64,000 nucleotides of DNA from Acinetobacter gyllenbergii CIP 110306 = MTCC 11365 (GCF_000413855.1 NZ_ATGG01000013.1:62001-126000); one strand, 5' to 3'. Numbered from the stretch's first letter, positions 26,250-33,515 are shown. Notes: generated from the letters alone by a model not told the origin. Numbers and translations: made by a program.

Positions 26250-27710
26250 ATGATACAGATCGATTTTTCTAAATTATCACCCCAAATGGTTTGGCAACAT
26301 TTTGAGACCTTATGTACGATTCCTCGACCATCCAAACATGAACAACAACTCAGACAACATTTAAAAGATTGGGCAGAGCAGCGCAACTTGGAAACCTATG
26401 TCGATGACATTGGTAATTTAATTATTCGAAAAGCCGCTACAGCAGGTAAAGAGCACGTTGCAGGTGTGATTTTGCAGGGACACTTAGATATGGTGACTCA
26501 GGCAAATCGTGGTACCCAACATGACTTTTTTAAAGATCCCATTCAACCTGTATTAAAAGACGGCTGGCTGGTTGCTGAAAATACCACATTGGGTGCAGAC
26601 AATGGTATTGGTGTTGCACTGGCGCTGGCTGTATTAGAATCCAGCGATATCGCGCACGGACCGATTGAAGTTTTGCTCACCATTGATGAAGAAGCGGGAA
26701 TGAGCGGTGCTCGTTTGCTTGAGTCAGGCATTTTAACTGGGCAATGGCTTTTCAATATTGATACCGAAGAATGGGGTGAGCTGTATCTTGGCTGTGCAGG
26801 CAGTATTGACCTAGAAGTAGGACAGCCACTTGAATATGAAACAGCACCTGCAAATTTGATTTATGTTGATCTGTTGGTATCAGGTTTAAAAGGTGGTCAT
26901 TCAGGGGTTGATATTCATTTAGGTCGTGGTAATGCCAATGTGATTTTAGCCAATTTCCTCAATGACTATTTAGCGCAATCCAATGGTCGACTGGTTGAAT
27001 TTGTCGGTGGATCAGCACGAAATGCCATCCCACGCGAAGCTGTGACAACGATTGCAATTAAAATAGATCAATTGGCTGATCTAGAAAAAGCAGTTGCAGC
27101 AACACAAGAGGAATGGCTGCAAAAGCTACAGGGCATTGATGAGCAGTTGCAGATCACCGTGCAGCAAAATGCCAATCAGATAAACGAAGTTATTACTTTA
27201 CAGCAGCAACAAGCTTGGTTACAGGCCTTGGCAACGTGTCCTTATGGTATTGCACAGTGGAGTACTGCTTTACCCGATGTGGTTGAGACCTCGAATAATA
27301 TCGGTGTGGTCAAACTCACAAAAGATGAAGCGAAAACTTTGATTATGGTTCGTTCGATGGTGAACCAAGAAGCAGTGACATTTGCACAAAACATTCAACA
27401 ACACTTCGCCAATTTCCAGATTCAATCTGAATTAACGCCGTTAGTGTCGGGCTGGACACCAAATCCAGATTCGGCTGCATTGAAATGTTTACAACAAGCT
27501 TATCAGTCTGCATTTAAGATTGAGCCAAACTTGAAAGTGATTCATGCTGGTTTGGAGTGTGGCATTATCGCTGAACATTATCCGAATTTACAGATGGTAT
27601 CGTTTGGCCCTGATATTCAAGGGGCGCATGCGCCAGGTGAGAGGGTTAAAGTAGATACGGTCGAGAAATGTTGGGAGTTATTGGTGACAGCTTTGGAAAG
27701 TGTGCGTTAA
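26250..27710 (+). CDS. pepD: Aminoacyl-histidine dipeptidase (PepD, M20 metallopeptidase)
   Basis: A 486-residue zinc peptidase that cleaves Xaa-His dipeptides such as carnosine. Metal and catalytic motifs: GHLDMVTQ (about 79-86), LGADNGIGVALALA (about 115-128), IDEEAGMSGA (about 147-156) and NIDTEEWGELYLG (about 170-182), with a later HAGLECG segment near 430. Lid domain KGGHSGVDIHLGRGNAN is typical of PepD. It is convergent with kptA; an 11-bp inverted repeat (27727-27758) lies at the junction. Confidence 0.93.
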   Translation: MIQIDFSKLSPQMVWQHFETLCTIPRPSKHEQQLRQHLKDWAEQRNLETYVDDIGNLIIRKAATAGKEHVAGVILQGHLDMVTQANRGTQHDFFKDPIQPVLKDGWLVAENTTLGADNGIGVALALAVLESSDIAHGPIEVLLTIDEEAGMSGARLLESGILTGQWLFNIDTEEWGELYLGCAGSIDLEVGQPLEYETAPANLIYVDLLVSGLKGGHSGVDIHLGRGNANVILANFLNDYLAQSNGRLVEFVGGSARNAIPREAVTTIAIKIDQLADLEKAVAATQEEWLQKLQGIDEQLQITVQQNANQINEVITLQQQQAWLQALATCPYGIAQWSTALPDVVETSNNIGVVKLTKDEAKTLIMVRSMVNQEAVTFAQNIQQHFANFQIQSELTPLVSGWTPNPDSAALKCLQQAYQSAFKIEPNLKVIHAGLECGIIAEHYPNLQMVSFGPDIQGAHAPGERVKVDTVEKCWELLVTALESVR

Positions 27711-27726
27711 CTGAATCTTAGAATCA

Positions 27727-27758
27727 GATCAGACCAATGATCCTGTCTTGGTCTGATC
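27727..27758. repeat. Inverted repeat overlapping the kptA stop codon
   Basis: GATCAGACCAA (27727-27737) is perfectly complementary to TTGGTCTGATC (27748-27758) around a 10-nt loop. It overlaps the last codons of kptA and follows pepD. No long T-run follows on either strand, so it is only a possible shared transcription barrier. Confidence 0.5.
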
Positions 27759-28298
27759 AATCAACGATAAATATTGTGTTGGTACATGTATTGTTAGCCA
27801 AACACCATTTTCTGCTTGATAAAACTCAAAGCCATCTTTATACATTTGCGGTGTGTTAATTAAGAAGAGTACAGGCTTACCGTAGCGTTGGCCTACATTC
27901 AAGGCCGTTTCTTTATTTTCACTTAGATGCACATAATGGCGCTGTCCTGCGATTAGGCCTTGCGTCTGAATTGAATCTATAAATCGACTCGCTGTGCCAT
28001 GAAATAAATATTGTGGTGGCTCAAGCGCAATCATTTGCCGTTGTACGGTATGTGTTGAGTGGCCTTGAACAGCTCTGATCATCAAATCATCGTCTGAGAT
28101 TTGGAAGCGTTTTTTATCATTTTGTTCGACGATTACATGGAGTAATGCTTCATCTAGACGAACGTCGTGTTGTTGCGCAGCTTCAATGAGCTCAGCAATT
28201 TTTGCCCAACCTTCTTGATCAAGCTGAAGTCCAATTTGTTCAGGCTTATGTCTTAATATGAGGCTTAAAAATTTGCTTATTTGAGTATGTTCTTTCAT
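27729..28298 (-). CDS. kptA: RNA 2'-phosphotransferase (Tpt1/KptA)
   Basis: A 189-residue enzyme that transfers a 2'-phosphate from RNA to NAD+, removing 2'-phosphates left by some RNA ligations. The N-terminal winged-helix part has LSLILRHKPEQIGLQLDQEG (about 10-29). The C-terminal ADP-ribosyltransferase-like lobe has YLFHGTASRFIDSIQTQGL (about 95-113), HYVHLSENKETALNVGQRYG and the NGVWLT strand. It starts 12 bp after the rtcA stop, as last gene of the minus-strand RNA-repair cluster. In bacteria KptA often lacks an obvious substrate; here the context is RNA sealing and end healing. Confidence 0.93.
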   Translation of the reverse strand: MKEHTQISKFLSLILRHKPEQIGLQLDQEGWAKIAELIEAAQQHDVRLDEALLHVIVEQNDKKRFQISDDDLMIRAVQGHSTHTVQRQMIALEPPQYLFHGTASRFIDSIQTQGLIAGQRHYVHLSENKETALNVGQRYGKPVLFLINTPQMYKDGFEFYQAENGVWLTIHVPTQYLSLIDQTKTGSLV

Positions 28299-28310
28299 AT
28301 TTAATATTCA

Positions 28311-29360
28311 CTATTCTACGTTTACTTTGACCTGAAATAGCGTTTTATCCACCTCAATAAATTCAATTTCACAATCAATAAATTTTTCAATCATCGTGGC
28401 CTGAGTACGGGTATGTTTACTAATACATTGTGCAGTAAATTCACCGCCTTGACCCAATGCCATAGGCAATAACAATTGATCTGCTAAATACTCATCTACT
28501 ACGGCTTGGGAATCAATATATTGCTTCACCTGTTCAGCCAAATGATTGGCAATTTGTTCTGCACTTTTACGCATTTCACCTAAAGCAGTAAATAGCTGAG
28601 AGTGGTGTTGATGCTCAACTTTGACATACGCCGTATTGCCTTGGCTAATTCCATTTAAATGGAACTGCTGCTGTGTATCCAGCTTTAGTCTTTTATCTAA
28701 CGTTGCCAATTCCCGTTGTGCGATTTGTGCTTCTTCTGAAAGATTCAATACCGCTGCAAAAGCCTCAGTACTTTGTAAAGCGCCACGATCTAATAGATTT
28801 AACTTGTTTCGATGTAGCCATGGCTGAATCTTGATTTGAATTTCACCTGCACCAATTGGGAAGAAGCCTGCTTTATTTAACTTAAATTCGCTTTCGATCC
28901 CCAGCTTTGTGAGCGTAGGCAAAAAGCAATGCTCAATAAAATCAGCTGTTGGTGCAAGCGGATTGTGAGTACCACCTGTGATGGTGAGTTCACTGGCGTC
29001 ATTTTGCAATAACAAAGCAGGCAACAGGGTTTGCAAAACCAGTGTTGTACTTCCTGCCGAACCAATCTGAAATTGGTATTTTCCACTTTGCACATGCTGT
29101 GGTGCAAAGTACAAGCGCTGGCTATGCAGTTCAGCACCTTCTATATAGGCTTGGCTAATCTGTTGAGATGCCTGTACACAGACTAAGTGTTGACGCATTA
29201 AGCCTGGTTTTTTACGCCCAGCACGAATGTTGATTAATTCAAATGCCTGACCTGTAATCATCGAAAGGGCAAGGGCGGTTCTTAAAATTTGCCCACCACC
29301 TTCACCTTGTGAACCATCAATCTGGATGGTTGCTGGCATATTTGCCAAAGCTTTATTCAC
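28311..29360 (-). CDS. rtcA: RNA 3'-terminal phosphate cyclase
   Basis: RtcA converts RNA 3'-phosphate (or 2'-phosphate) ends to 2',3'-cyclic phosphates using ATP. Motifs: EGGGQILRTALALS near the N-terminus, THNPLAPTADFIEH in the middle, YLADQLLLPMALGQGGEF and a catalytic-type His in SKHTRTQAT near the C-terminus. I prefer the GTG at 29360 because AAGGAAA lies 6 bp upstream. The ATG at 29339 has no Shine-Dalgarno sequence and would lose seven residues. It is 258 bp downstream of the DIP1984-like gene, an unusually GC-rich and structured gap. Confidence 0.93.
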   Translation of the reverse strand: MNKALANMPATIQIDGSQGEGGGQILRTALALSMITGQAFELINIRAGRKKPGLMRQHLVCVQASQQISQAYIEGAELHSQRLYFAPQHVQSGKYQFQIGSAGSTTLVLQTLLPALLLQNDASELTITGGTHNPLAPTADFIEHCFLPTLTKLGIESEFKLNKAGFFPIGAGEIQIKIQPWLHRNKLNLLDRGALQSTEAFAAVLNLSEEAQIAQRELATLDKRLKLDTQQQFHLNGISQGNTAYVKVEHQHHSQLFTALGEMRKSAEQIANHLAEQVKQYIDSQAVVDEYLADQLLLPMALGQGGEFTAQCISKHTRTQATMIEKFIDCEIEFIEVDKTLFQVKVNVE

Positions 29361-29618
29361 GTCTATTTTCCTTATTTTGTAATTTAATGAACATACTGTC
29401 AGTACATGGTAATGCGAAGTAACGCGTGACTTTGCTTTCGGCAAAGGTTTACTCGGTACATGGTGCTGAGCCTAATCTGTGAAGATTGATGCACGGCTCA
29501 CATGCTGCCATAGCCGCCTGAATTATTTTCAATCCCTCAGATCGGAGTAAAGCGGGATCTTGTACTCGCCCAGTATGCCCAAACTGTGATTGTGAACTCA
29601 ATTCACAAAATCTGTTGT
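29361..29618. other. Structured, GC-rich intergenic region inside the RNA-repair operon
   Basis: The central 120 bp (29461-29580) is about 52% GC, well above the flanks. It contains TGAGCC/GGCTCA (29467-29472 with 29495-29500) enclosing AATCT-GTGA-AGATT, a GNRA-loop hairpin. It also has CTTTGC/GCAAAG (29430-29435 with 29441-29446) and a direct repeat GTACATGGT (29402-29410, 29456-29464). No ORF of note. It could be a structured RNA or a leader of rtcA; I do not recognise it. Confidence 0.5.
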
Positions 29619-30077
29619 TTATTCGACTAAATCAATTTGCCAATTGGCAGCCTGAATTTTGATATTTAAATCACGTAATTTCGCGCTGATATCATCGGCT
29701 TGTTTTTGCAAGCTAGAGACAGGGATAACCTTCTGCCATTTGATCTCGCGTGAACTATAACGATCAGGTTCACGATGGGTATTGGCAATCGCATCAATGA
29801 GAATCTTATGCTGCTCAGCATAACTATCACGTAAGCTTAATAGGGACAGCAGGATTTTGCCATCCTCTAATTTTGCTTGTGCATTGGTCAAATGAATACG
29901 ACAAATCAATTGATTGCTTTCTTGGGTTAAAGCAAACACCTGTTTGATCAGTTCATTTGGATCTTCACTCGGTTCATCGCCGTCTTGTACCAATACATTG
30001 GCGTTGATCCGTTGTTTTAATGAAGCGAGCTTTTTTTGTTGATCGCTTCGCAGTAAAAGTGCTTCTGCAAGTTTCAT
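29619..30077 (-). CDS. DIP1984-family protein
   Basis: A 152-residue, largely alpha-helical, coiled-coil-prone protein starting at ATG 30077 after a TAGGAAAA site. Sequence pattern (MKLAEALLLRSDQQKKLASLK at the start, then NVLVQDGDEPSEDPNEL, RDSYAEQHKILIDAI and IKWQKVIPV) fits the DIP1984/septicolysin-like family. The biochemical role is not established. Being placed between rtcB and rtcA on the same strand suggests a link to RNA repair or stress, by context only. Confidence 0.75.
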   Translation of the reverse strand: MKLAEALLLRSDQQKKLASLKQRINANVLVQDGDEPSEDPNELIKQVFALTQESNQLICRIHLTNAQAKLEDGKILLSLLSLRDSYAEQHKILIDAIANTHREPDRYSSREIKWQKVIPVSSLQKQADDISAKLRDLNIKIQAANWQIDLVE

Positions 30078-30104
30078 CTTTTATTTTCCTAAAAAATTTA
30101 TTCT

Positions 30105-30662
30105 TTAATCTGTCGAGCTTGCAAGTAGTAAACAGCCTTTATTTTGCTGTGGTGAATAGATGGTTAAGCACCAATTACCCGACCATTCTCGGCTGGGTTC
30201 AAAATAATCATTCCATTCAGAATCATTATCTCGACCACTACCTGGGTAGCCAACCCAATCATATATTTCACAGTCTTTTTCAGTTAAAAGACATAATTGC
30301 GTGAATTTTTTGAAGAATGCGACTCGATTAGAATGGGCAAGGGTTGTTCCATATGGTGGATCAATGACTGACTCTAACAAGTTCAAAAACCAATTATGTC
30401 CAGAGAATAAATTAGGTTTGTCTAAACTATCAATATCTACAAGAGTGCTATCTAATTTCTCAATGATTAAAGTGTTTAAGTCCAATTCTTTTTCTATTGC
30501 TAAATGTTCACAATTCAATAGCATCTGTTGATGAATAGCGAGTGTATTCGAAGATTCTGTTTGATCTACGATATCAAACAAAGAAACTTCAAATACGACG
30601 TGTATGGCATCAAGATCAGATTGTAATTCTTTGCTCTTCAAATGATTTAATTGGACAAACAT
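30105..30662 (-). CDS. Hypothetical protein in the RNA-repair operon
   Basis: A 185-residue acidic cytoplasmic protein with AGAAGG before its ATG, 29 bp after rtcB and 27 bp before the DIP1984-like gene, so co-transcription is likely. No family recognised. The C-terminal third is aromatic-rich (YDWVGYPGSGRDNDSEWNDY near 139) and ends CLLLASSTD. It may be an operon-specific accessory factor, or an unrelated insertion; the sequence alone does not decide. Confidence 0.65.
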   Translation of the reverse strand: MFVQLNHLKSKELQSDLDAIHVVFEVSLFDIVDQTESSNTLAIHQQMLLNCEHLAIEKELDLNTLIIEKLDSTLVDIDSLDKPNLFSGHNWFLNLLESVIDPPYGTTLAHSNRVAFFKKFTQLCLLTEKDCEIYDWVGYPGSGRDNDSEWNDYFEPSREWSGNWCLTIYSPQQNKGCLLLASSTD

Positions 30663-30691
30663 ATGTTCACCTTCTGCTTATGCTTAGGTAT

Positions 30692-31963
30692 TTAACCCTT
30701 AACACAAACCACTTGTCTTAATGTATACACCACTTCAACCAAATCCTGTTGAGCTTTCATCACATCTTCAATCGGTTTATAGGCCGATGGAATTTCATCA
30801 ATTACAGCAGCATCTTTACGACATTCCACACCTTCAGTCTGCGCAATCTGATCTTCCACGGTAAAACGTCGTTTTGCTTCAGCACGGCTCATTACACGAC
30901 CTGCACCATGCGAACATGAACAGAACGACTCCTGATTTCCAAGTCCACGAACAATAAAGGATTTGGCACCCATGGAACCTGGGATAATTCCATATTCTCC
31001 TAAACGTGCACGTACAGCACCTTTACGGGTCACCATCACTTCTTCGCCATAATGTTCTTCCTTTTCCACATAATTATGGTGGCAATTCACGGCTTCTAAT
31101 CGTGCTTGGAATGGCTTTGGAATAATTGTTGCTAAAGCTTTAATCGCAGACTGCATCATGATTTCACGGTTTTTCATGGCAAAGCGTTGTGCCCAACCCA
31201 CAGCAAACCAGTAATCATCAAAATGCTCAGTACCTTCAACTAAATAGGCCAGATCTTTATTGGGTAAGTTAATAAAGTGCTTTTGCATATCTTTACGTGC
31301 CAGCTCGATAAAATGATTACCGATGGCATTACCCACACCACGTGAACCTGAGTGCAACATAATCCAAACATGATCGTGTTCATCTAAACAGATTTCTACA
31401 AAGTGATTTCCTGTTCCTAAAGTTCCCAACTGCTTACGGTTATTGGTATTTTTTAGGCGAGGATGCTTCGCACAGATGAACTCAAAATCTGCAACTAAAT
31501 CAGCCCAAGCTTGATCGACCATTTCAGGTGGCGTTTCCCAAGAACCTTTATCTCGTCCACGGCCTTTGGTCATTCCATGTGGAATCAAGCGCTCAAGCTC
31601 AGTACGTAAAGCATATAGGTTATCGGGTAAATCCGACGCGGTTAAGTTGGTACGTGTCGCCATCATTCCACAGCCGATATCGACACCTACGGCAGCAGGG
31701 ATAATCGCACCTTTGGTGGGAATCACACTTCCGATAGTTGCACCTAGGCCAAAGTGAACGTCTGGCATCACCGCCATCCATTTATAAATAAAGGGCATTT
31801 GTGCGGTTTGCAGCAATTGTTGTTTTGAGTTTTCATCGACTAGTACGCCATTGGTCCACATTTTCACAGGCATACTTTTGCCATTTTGTAGAACCTGATA
31901 GGCGCGTTGTTGCTGTTCTTGTTCAAATTGAGCTTGTTGGTTGATTTGTTCAACGACAGACAT
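30692..31963 (-). CDS. rtcB: RNA-splicing ligase RtcB
   Basis: A GTP- and Mn2+-dependent ligase that joins RNA 2',3'-cyclic phosphate or 3'-phosphate ends to 5'-OH ends. The ATG at 31963 (MSVVEQINQQ, 423 residues) has AAGGA at ideal distance. Metal and active-site residues: PDVHFGLGATIG (68-79), Cys98 in DIGCGM, GTGNHFVEIC (183-192), HSGSRGVGN and the guanylate-accepting His352 in SCSHGAGR. It is the first protein gene after the ncRNA array and has its own sigma54 promoter and a leader hairpin. Confidence 0.96.
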   Translation of the reverse strand: MSVVEQINQQAQFEQEQQQRAYQVLQNGKSMPVKMWTNGVLVDENSKQQLLQTAQMPFIYKWMAVMPDVHFGLGATIGSVIPTKGAIIPAAVGVDIGCGMMATRTNLTASDLPDNLYALRTELERLIPHGMTKGRGRDKGSWETPPEMVDQAWADLVADFEFICAKHPRLKNTNNRKQLGTLGTGNHFVEICLDEHDHVWIMLHSGSRGVGNAIGNHFIELARKDMQKHFINLPNKDLAYLVEGTEHFDDYWFAVGWAQRFAMKNREIMMQSAIKALATIIPKPFQARLEAVNCHHNYVEKEEHYGEEVMVTRKGAVRARLGEYGIIPGSMGAKSFIVRGLGNQESFCSCSHGAGRVMSRAEAKRRFTVEDQIAQTEGVECRKDAAVIDEIPSAYKPIEDVMKAQQDLVEVVYTLRQVVCVKG

Positions 31964-31982
31964 TTTCATTTTCCTTTCAAAG

Positions 31983-32009
31983 CCTGCCTGCCAAGCGTTT
32001 GCAGGCAGG
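31983..32009 (-). promoter_or_regulatory. GC-rich hairpin in the rtcB 5' leader
   Basis: CCTGCCTGC (31983-31991) pairs perfectly with GCAGGCAGG (32001-32009), loop of 9 nt. It lies between the predicted sigma54 start point (about 32040) and the rtcB ribosome-binding site, inside very AT-rich DNA. There is no U-tract, so it is unlikely to be a terminator. It may stabilise the leader or control translation or upstream processing. Confidence 0.6.
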
Positions 32010-32051
32010 TGATATTCACAAGATCCCAATGATATTGTGTGCTTATACTAT

Positions 32052-32068
32052 TGCAGCGACTGTGCCAA
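32052..32068 (-). promoter_or_regulatory. Sigma54 promoter of rtcB
   Basis: The minus strand reads TTGGCAC-AGTCG-CTGCA, with the invariant GG (-24) and GC (-12) separated by the required 10 nt. RtcR, a sigma54 activator, is encoded nearby. The predicted start point is near 32040, which gives a leader of about 77 nt for rtcB. Confidence 0.88.
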
Positions 32069-32186
32069 CTTTTTAAATGCATCTATTAAAATATCTTATT
32101 TTATTGATAATAAATAAAATATTTTATTTTTCTTAGATTCTTTGGATTGTTTTTGGTATATAGTTTAATAAATTTGCTATTATTTT

Positions 32187-32212
32187 AGATATTTTTATAT
32201 CTTAAAAGATAT
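32187..32212. promoter_or_regulatory. Candidate RtcR enhancer site upstream of rtcB
   Basis: ATATCTT-AA-AAGATAT (32197-32212) is a perfect 16-bp palindrome. A second inverted repeat, AGATAT-tttt-ATATCT (32187-32202), overlaps it. The palindrome begins 129 bp upstream of the -24 element; a one-mismatch copy occupies the same place (128 bp) before the rsr promoter. It is inferred to bind RtcR. Confidence 0.65.
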
Positions 32213-32558
32213 TTTAAATTTATAAAAATTCTTAATTTTTCGAGCGAATTTTAGCTCGTTTGCAATTTGTTGTCATAAGGTATTGATGAGTGCATGATTT
32301 AGGAGAGAAATGCTGGTTTCTATTTGATATCCAGCGTCGTCATTTCTCATTTGAATTCTATATTGCTGCTTTAGTAAATAGATGGGGTGCTGTTTGATAT
32401 ATTTCAGATGAAAATCTGTTGTCTGGTTTAGATGTGAGTATGTCTTTGTTTAAGGTCATGCTATAAACATAACAAAACATCAATAAATTGCTAAATCTTA
32501 TGGATCTTTTCGTTATTTAGTCTCGATTATTTTATTTGTTGCAGGGGTATTTTGTGTT

Positions 32559-32789
32559 GTGCAATTCCTGTTGGAGGATTTTAATCTCGTATTTCTTGCG
32601 CTAAGTACTGTTTGTTTCCTATTTGCTTATTGGGTGAAACCAAAGCGAGAAAACCGAGGTGGTAGAAGTGATGCTTGGGATTGGTTCGATTTGATCGATA
32701 TTTCTATTGAACTTATTTATCGGATCATCACCTTACCAGTTCGCCTAATACGAAAAATATTTGATTTCTTTTCGCCTGATATTCCATAA
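32559..32789 (+). CDS. Small hypothetical membrane-associated protein
   Basis: A GTG-start ORF of 76 codons encoded opposite to the RNA-repair operon. It has a hydrophobic N-terminal helix (about 6-24, FNLVFLALSTVCFLFAYWV), a basic Gly/Arg linker (KPKRENRGGRSDAW) and an amphipathic C-terminal helix (LIDISIELIYRIITLPVRLIR). AGGGG lies 12 bp upstream, a rather long spacing. It ends 9 bp before the last ncRNA unit, so its transcript would be antisense to the operon. The amino-acid pattern looks protein-like, but I do not recognise a family. Confidence 0.55.
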   Translation: MQFLLEDFNLVFLALSTVCFLFAYWVKPKRENRGGRSDAWDWFDLIDISIELIYRIITLPVRLIRKIFDFFSPDIP

Positions 32790-32798
32790 GGAGGGGGG

Positions 32799-32913
32799 AT
32801 CTCAATCAACAAGGAGGATAAACACTTCTTTTCCTTAGCTGCCTTATCTATAAAAATAGATATACAACTACGCACGATTTTGCTATGTAGTGCTTATCGC
32901 ATTTGATTGAGAT
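32799..32913 (-). ncRNA. Y RNA-like unit 8 (115 nt)
   Basis: Terminal helix ATCTCAATCAA / TTGATTGAGAT (11 bp, perfect), internal loop AUGC / UUG, second helix GATAAGCAC / GTGTTTATC (9 bp, the fourth pair from the inner end is the invariant G.U), then CTACAT. The interior has a 7-bp hairpin TATCTAT-tttt-ATAGATA (32845-32862), in the place of the acceptor-like hairpin of other units; I see no T-loop. Last unit of the array, next to rtcB. Confidence 0.8.
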
Positions 32914-32921
32914 TAAAGAGG

Positions 32922-33024
32922 ATCATCACAACAAAAATAATGAGACTTTCCTTAAAAAAGGATTAGAGATTTGAACTCTATGCTTTCGCATTCACCATGT
33001 AGTCCCATTGGCATTTGTGATGAT
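32922..33024 (-). ncRNA. Y RNA-like unit 7 (103 nt), with T-arm
   Basis: Terminal helix ATCATCACAA / TTGTGATGAT (10 bp), AUGC / UUG loop (the 3' side reads ..UUUUG), second helix AATGGGAC / GTCTCATT with the conserved G.U, then CTACAT. Interior: ATGC-GAAA-GCAT hairpin (32980-32991), a 5-bp T-arm TAGAG-TTCAAAT-CTCTA (32964-32980) and a TCCTT/AAGGA acceptor-like hairpin (32949-32962). A D-arm seems missing. Confidence 0.85.
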
Positions 33025-33160
33025 GCGACATAAACAAAATTATCTAAGACTTAAACCATTATGTCTTAATTTAGACGACTGCATACACTGTAGATGCAGA
33101 TGAGAGTGGTTACTCACATTTATGGGGTGGGATGTAGTCCTAAACGCATTTTATGCCGTA
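33024..33160 (-). ncRNA. Y RNA-like unit 6 (137 nt)
   Basis: Terminal helix TACGGCATAAA / TTTATGTCGCA (11 positions, one A.C mismatch and one G.U), AUGC / UUG loop, second helix TTTAGGAC / GTCTTAGA with the conserved G.U, then CTACAT. Interior hairpins: GAGT-aacc-ACTC, CTGCAT/ATGCAG and GTCT/AGAC. No T-loop motif seen, so the interior differs from units 4, 5 and 7. It abuts unit 7 with no spacer. Confidence 0.8.
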
Positions 33161-33170
33161 CCATAAAAAA

Positions 33171-33313
33171 TATGCAAACAATTAATCGCCAAGACAACTC
33201 TTCCACTGCGTTTCCCTTTCCGCCATTGATCGAGGTCGATCAAGATGGACTCGAACCATCAAGTTATTGCTAACGGTGAACCCCTTATTGTAGTCCTGAC
33301 TGCATTTTGCATA
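33171..33313 (-). ncRNA. Y RNA-like unit 5 (143 nt), permuted tRNA-like module
   Basis: Terminal helix TATGCAAA / TTTGCATA (8 bp), AUGC / UUG loop, second helix GTCAGGAC / GTCTTGGC (with the conserved G.U), then CTACA. Interior in 5'-3' order: a GNRA hairpin GTTA-GCAA-TAAC (33263-33274), a T-arm GATGG-TTCGAGT-CCATC (33244-33260) with a canonical T-loop, an acceptor-like hairpin TTGATCG/CGATCAA (33226-33243), and a D-arm-like GCG/CGC stem with a GGG-containing loop (33208-33223). Confidence 0.88.
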
Positions 33314-33314
33314 G

Positions 33315-33439
33315 ACCAGTAAACAAAATGATAAGACCTTTTATACATGGCTCTACCCAATTGAGCTACAAACTGATTTGCATCAATTTGAAGGGACTTG
33401 AACCCTCAACAAATGTAGTCCTATCTGCATTTTACTGGT
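33315..33439 (-). ncRNA. Y RNA-like unit 4 (125 nt), best permuted tRNA-like module
   Basis: Terminal helix ACCAGTAAA / TTTACTGGT (9 bp), AUGC / UUG loop, second helix GATAGGAC / GTCTTATC (conserved G.U), third helix TACAT / ATGTA (33413-33417 with 33344-33348). Interior order: T-arm GAGGG-TTCAAGT-CCCTT (33391-33407), acceptor-like hairpin CAAATTGA-tgcaaa-TCAGTTTG (33369-33390), D-arm GCTC-AATTGGGTA-GAGC (33350-33366). This is a tRNA core with 5' and 3' halves swapped, and the Y stem where the anticodon stem would be. Confidence 0.92.
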
Positions 33440-33440
33440 T

Positions 33441-33510
33441 GGTTGTAATAACAAGGTGTAATGAAACGTTTTATCTACAGGATGTAGTTCCATCGGCATT
33501 TATTACAACC
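33441..33510 (-). ncRNA. Y RNA-like unit 3 (70 nt), minimal
   Basis: Terminal helix GGTTGTAATAA / TTATTACAACC (11 bp, perfect), AUGC / UUG loop, second helix ATGGAAC / GTTTCAT (7 bp, conserved G.U), then a short CTACA-tcc-TGTAG hairpin. It has no tRNA-like module, only the conserved stem. A single base separates it from unit 4. Confidence 0.88.
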
Positions 33511-33515
33511 ATTCC

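Larger units (their letters stand above)
32030..32558. other. Very AT-rich intergenic region between rtcB and the ncRNA array
   Basis: About 530 bp. The part nearest rtcB holds the sigma54 promoter and palindromes listed separately, in sequence that is mostly A and T. The part from about 32260 to 32558 has no palindrome or ORF that I can support; it would carry the promoter of the small plus-strand ORF at 32559. Confidence 0.5.

Noticed and set aside
29467..29500. Hairpin resembling a group II intron domain V (GAGCC ... GTGA ... GGCTC)
   Set aside because: The pairing of the lower helix and the two-base bulge of domain V are missing, and no intron-encoded protein or other intron domain is nearby.
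33244..33407. T-arm and D-arm sequences that look like tRNA genes or fragments
   Set aside because: The order is permuted (T-arm, acceptor, D-arm), there is no anticodon arm and no free CCA end. They are modules of the ncRNA units, not tRNA genes.
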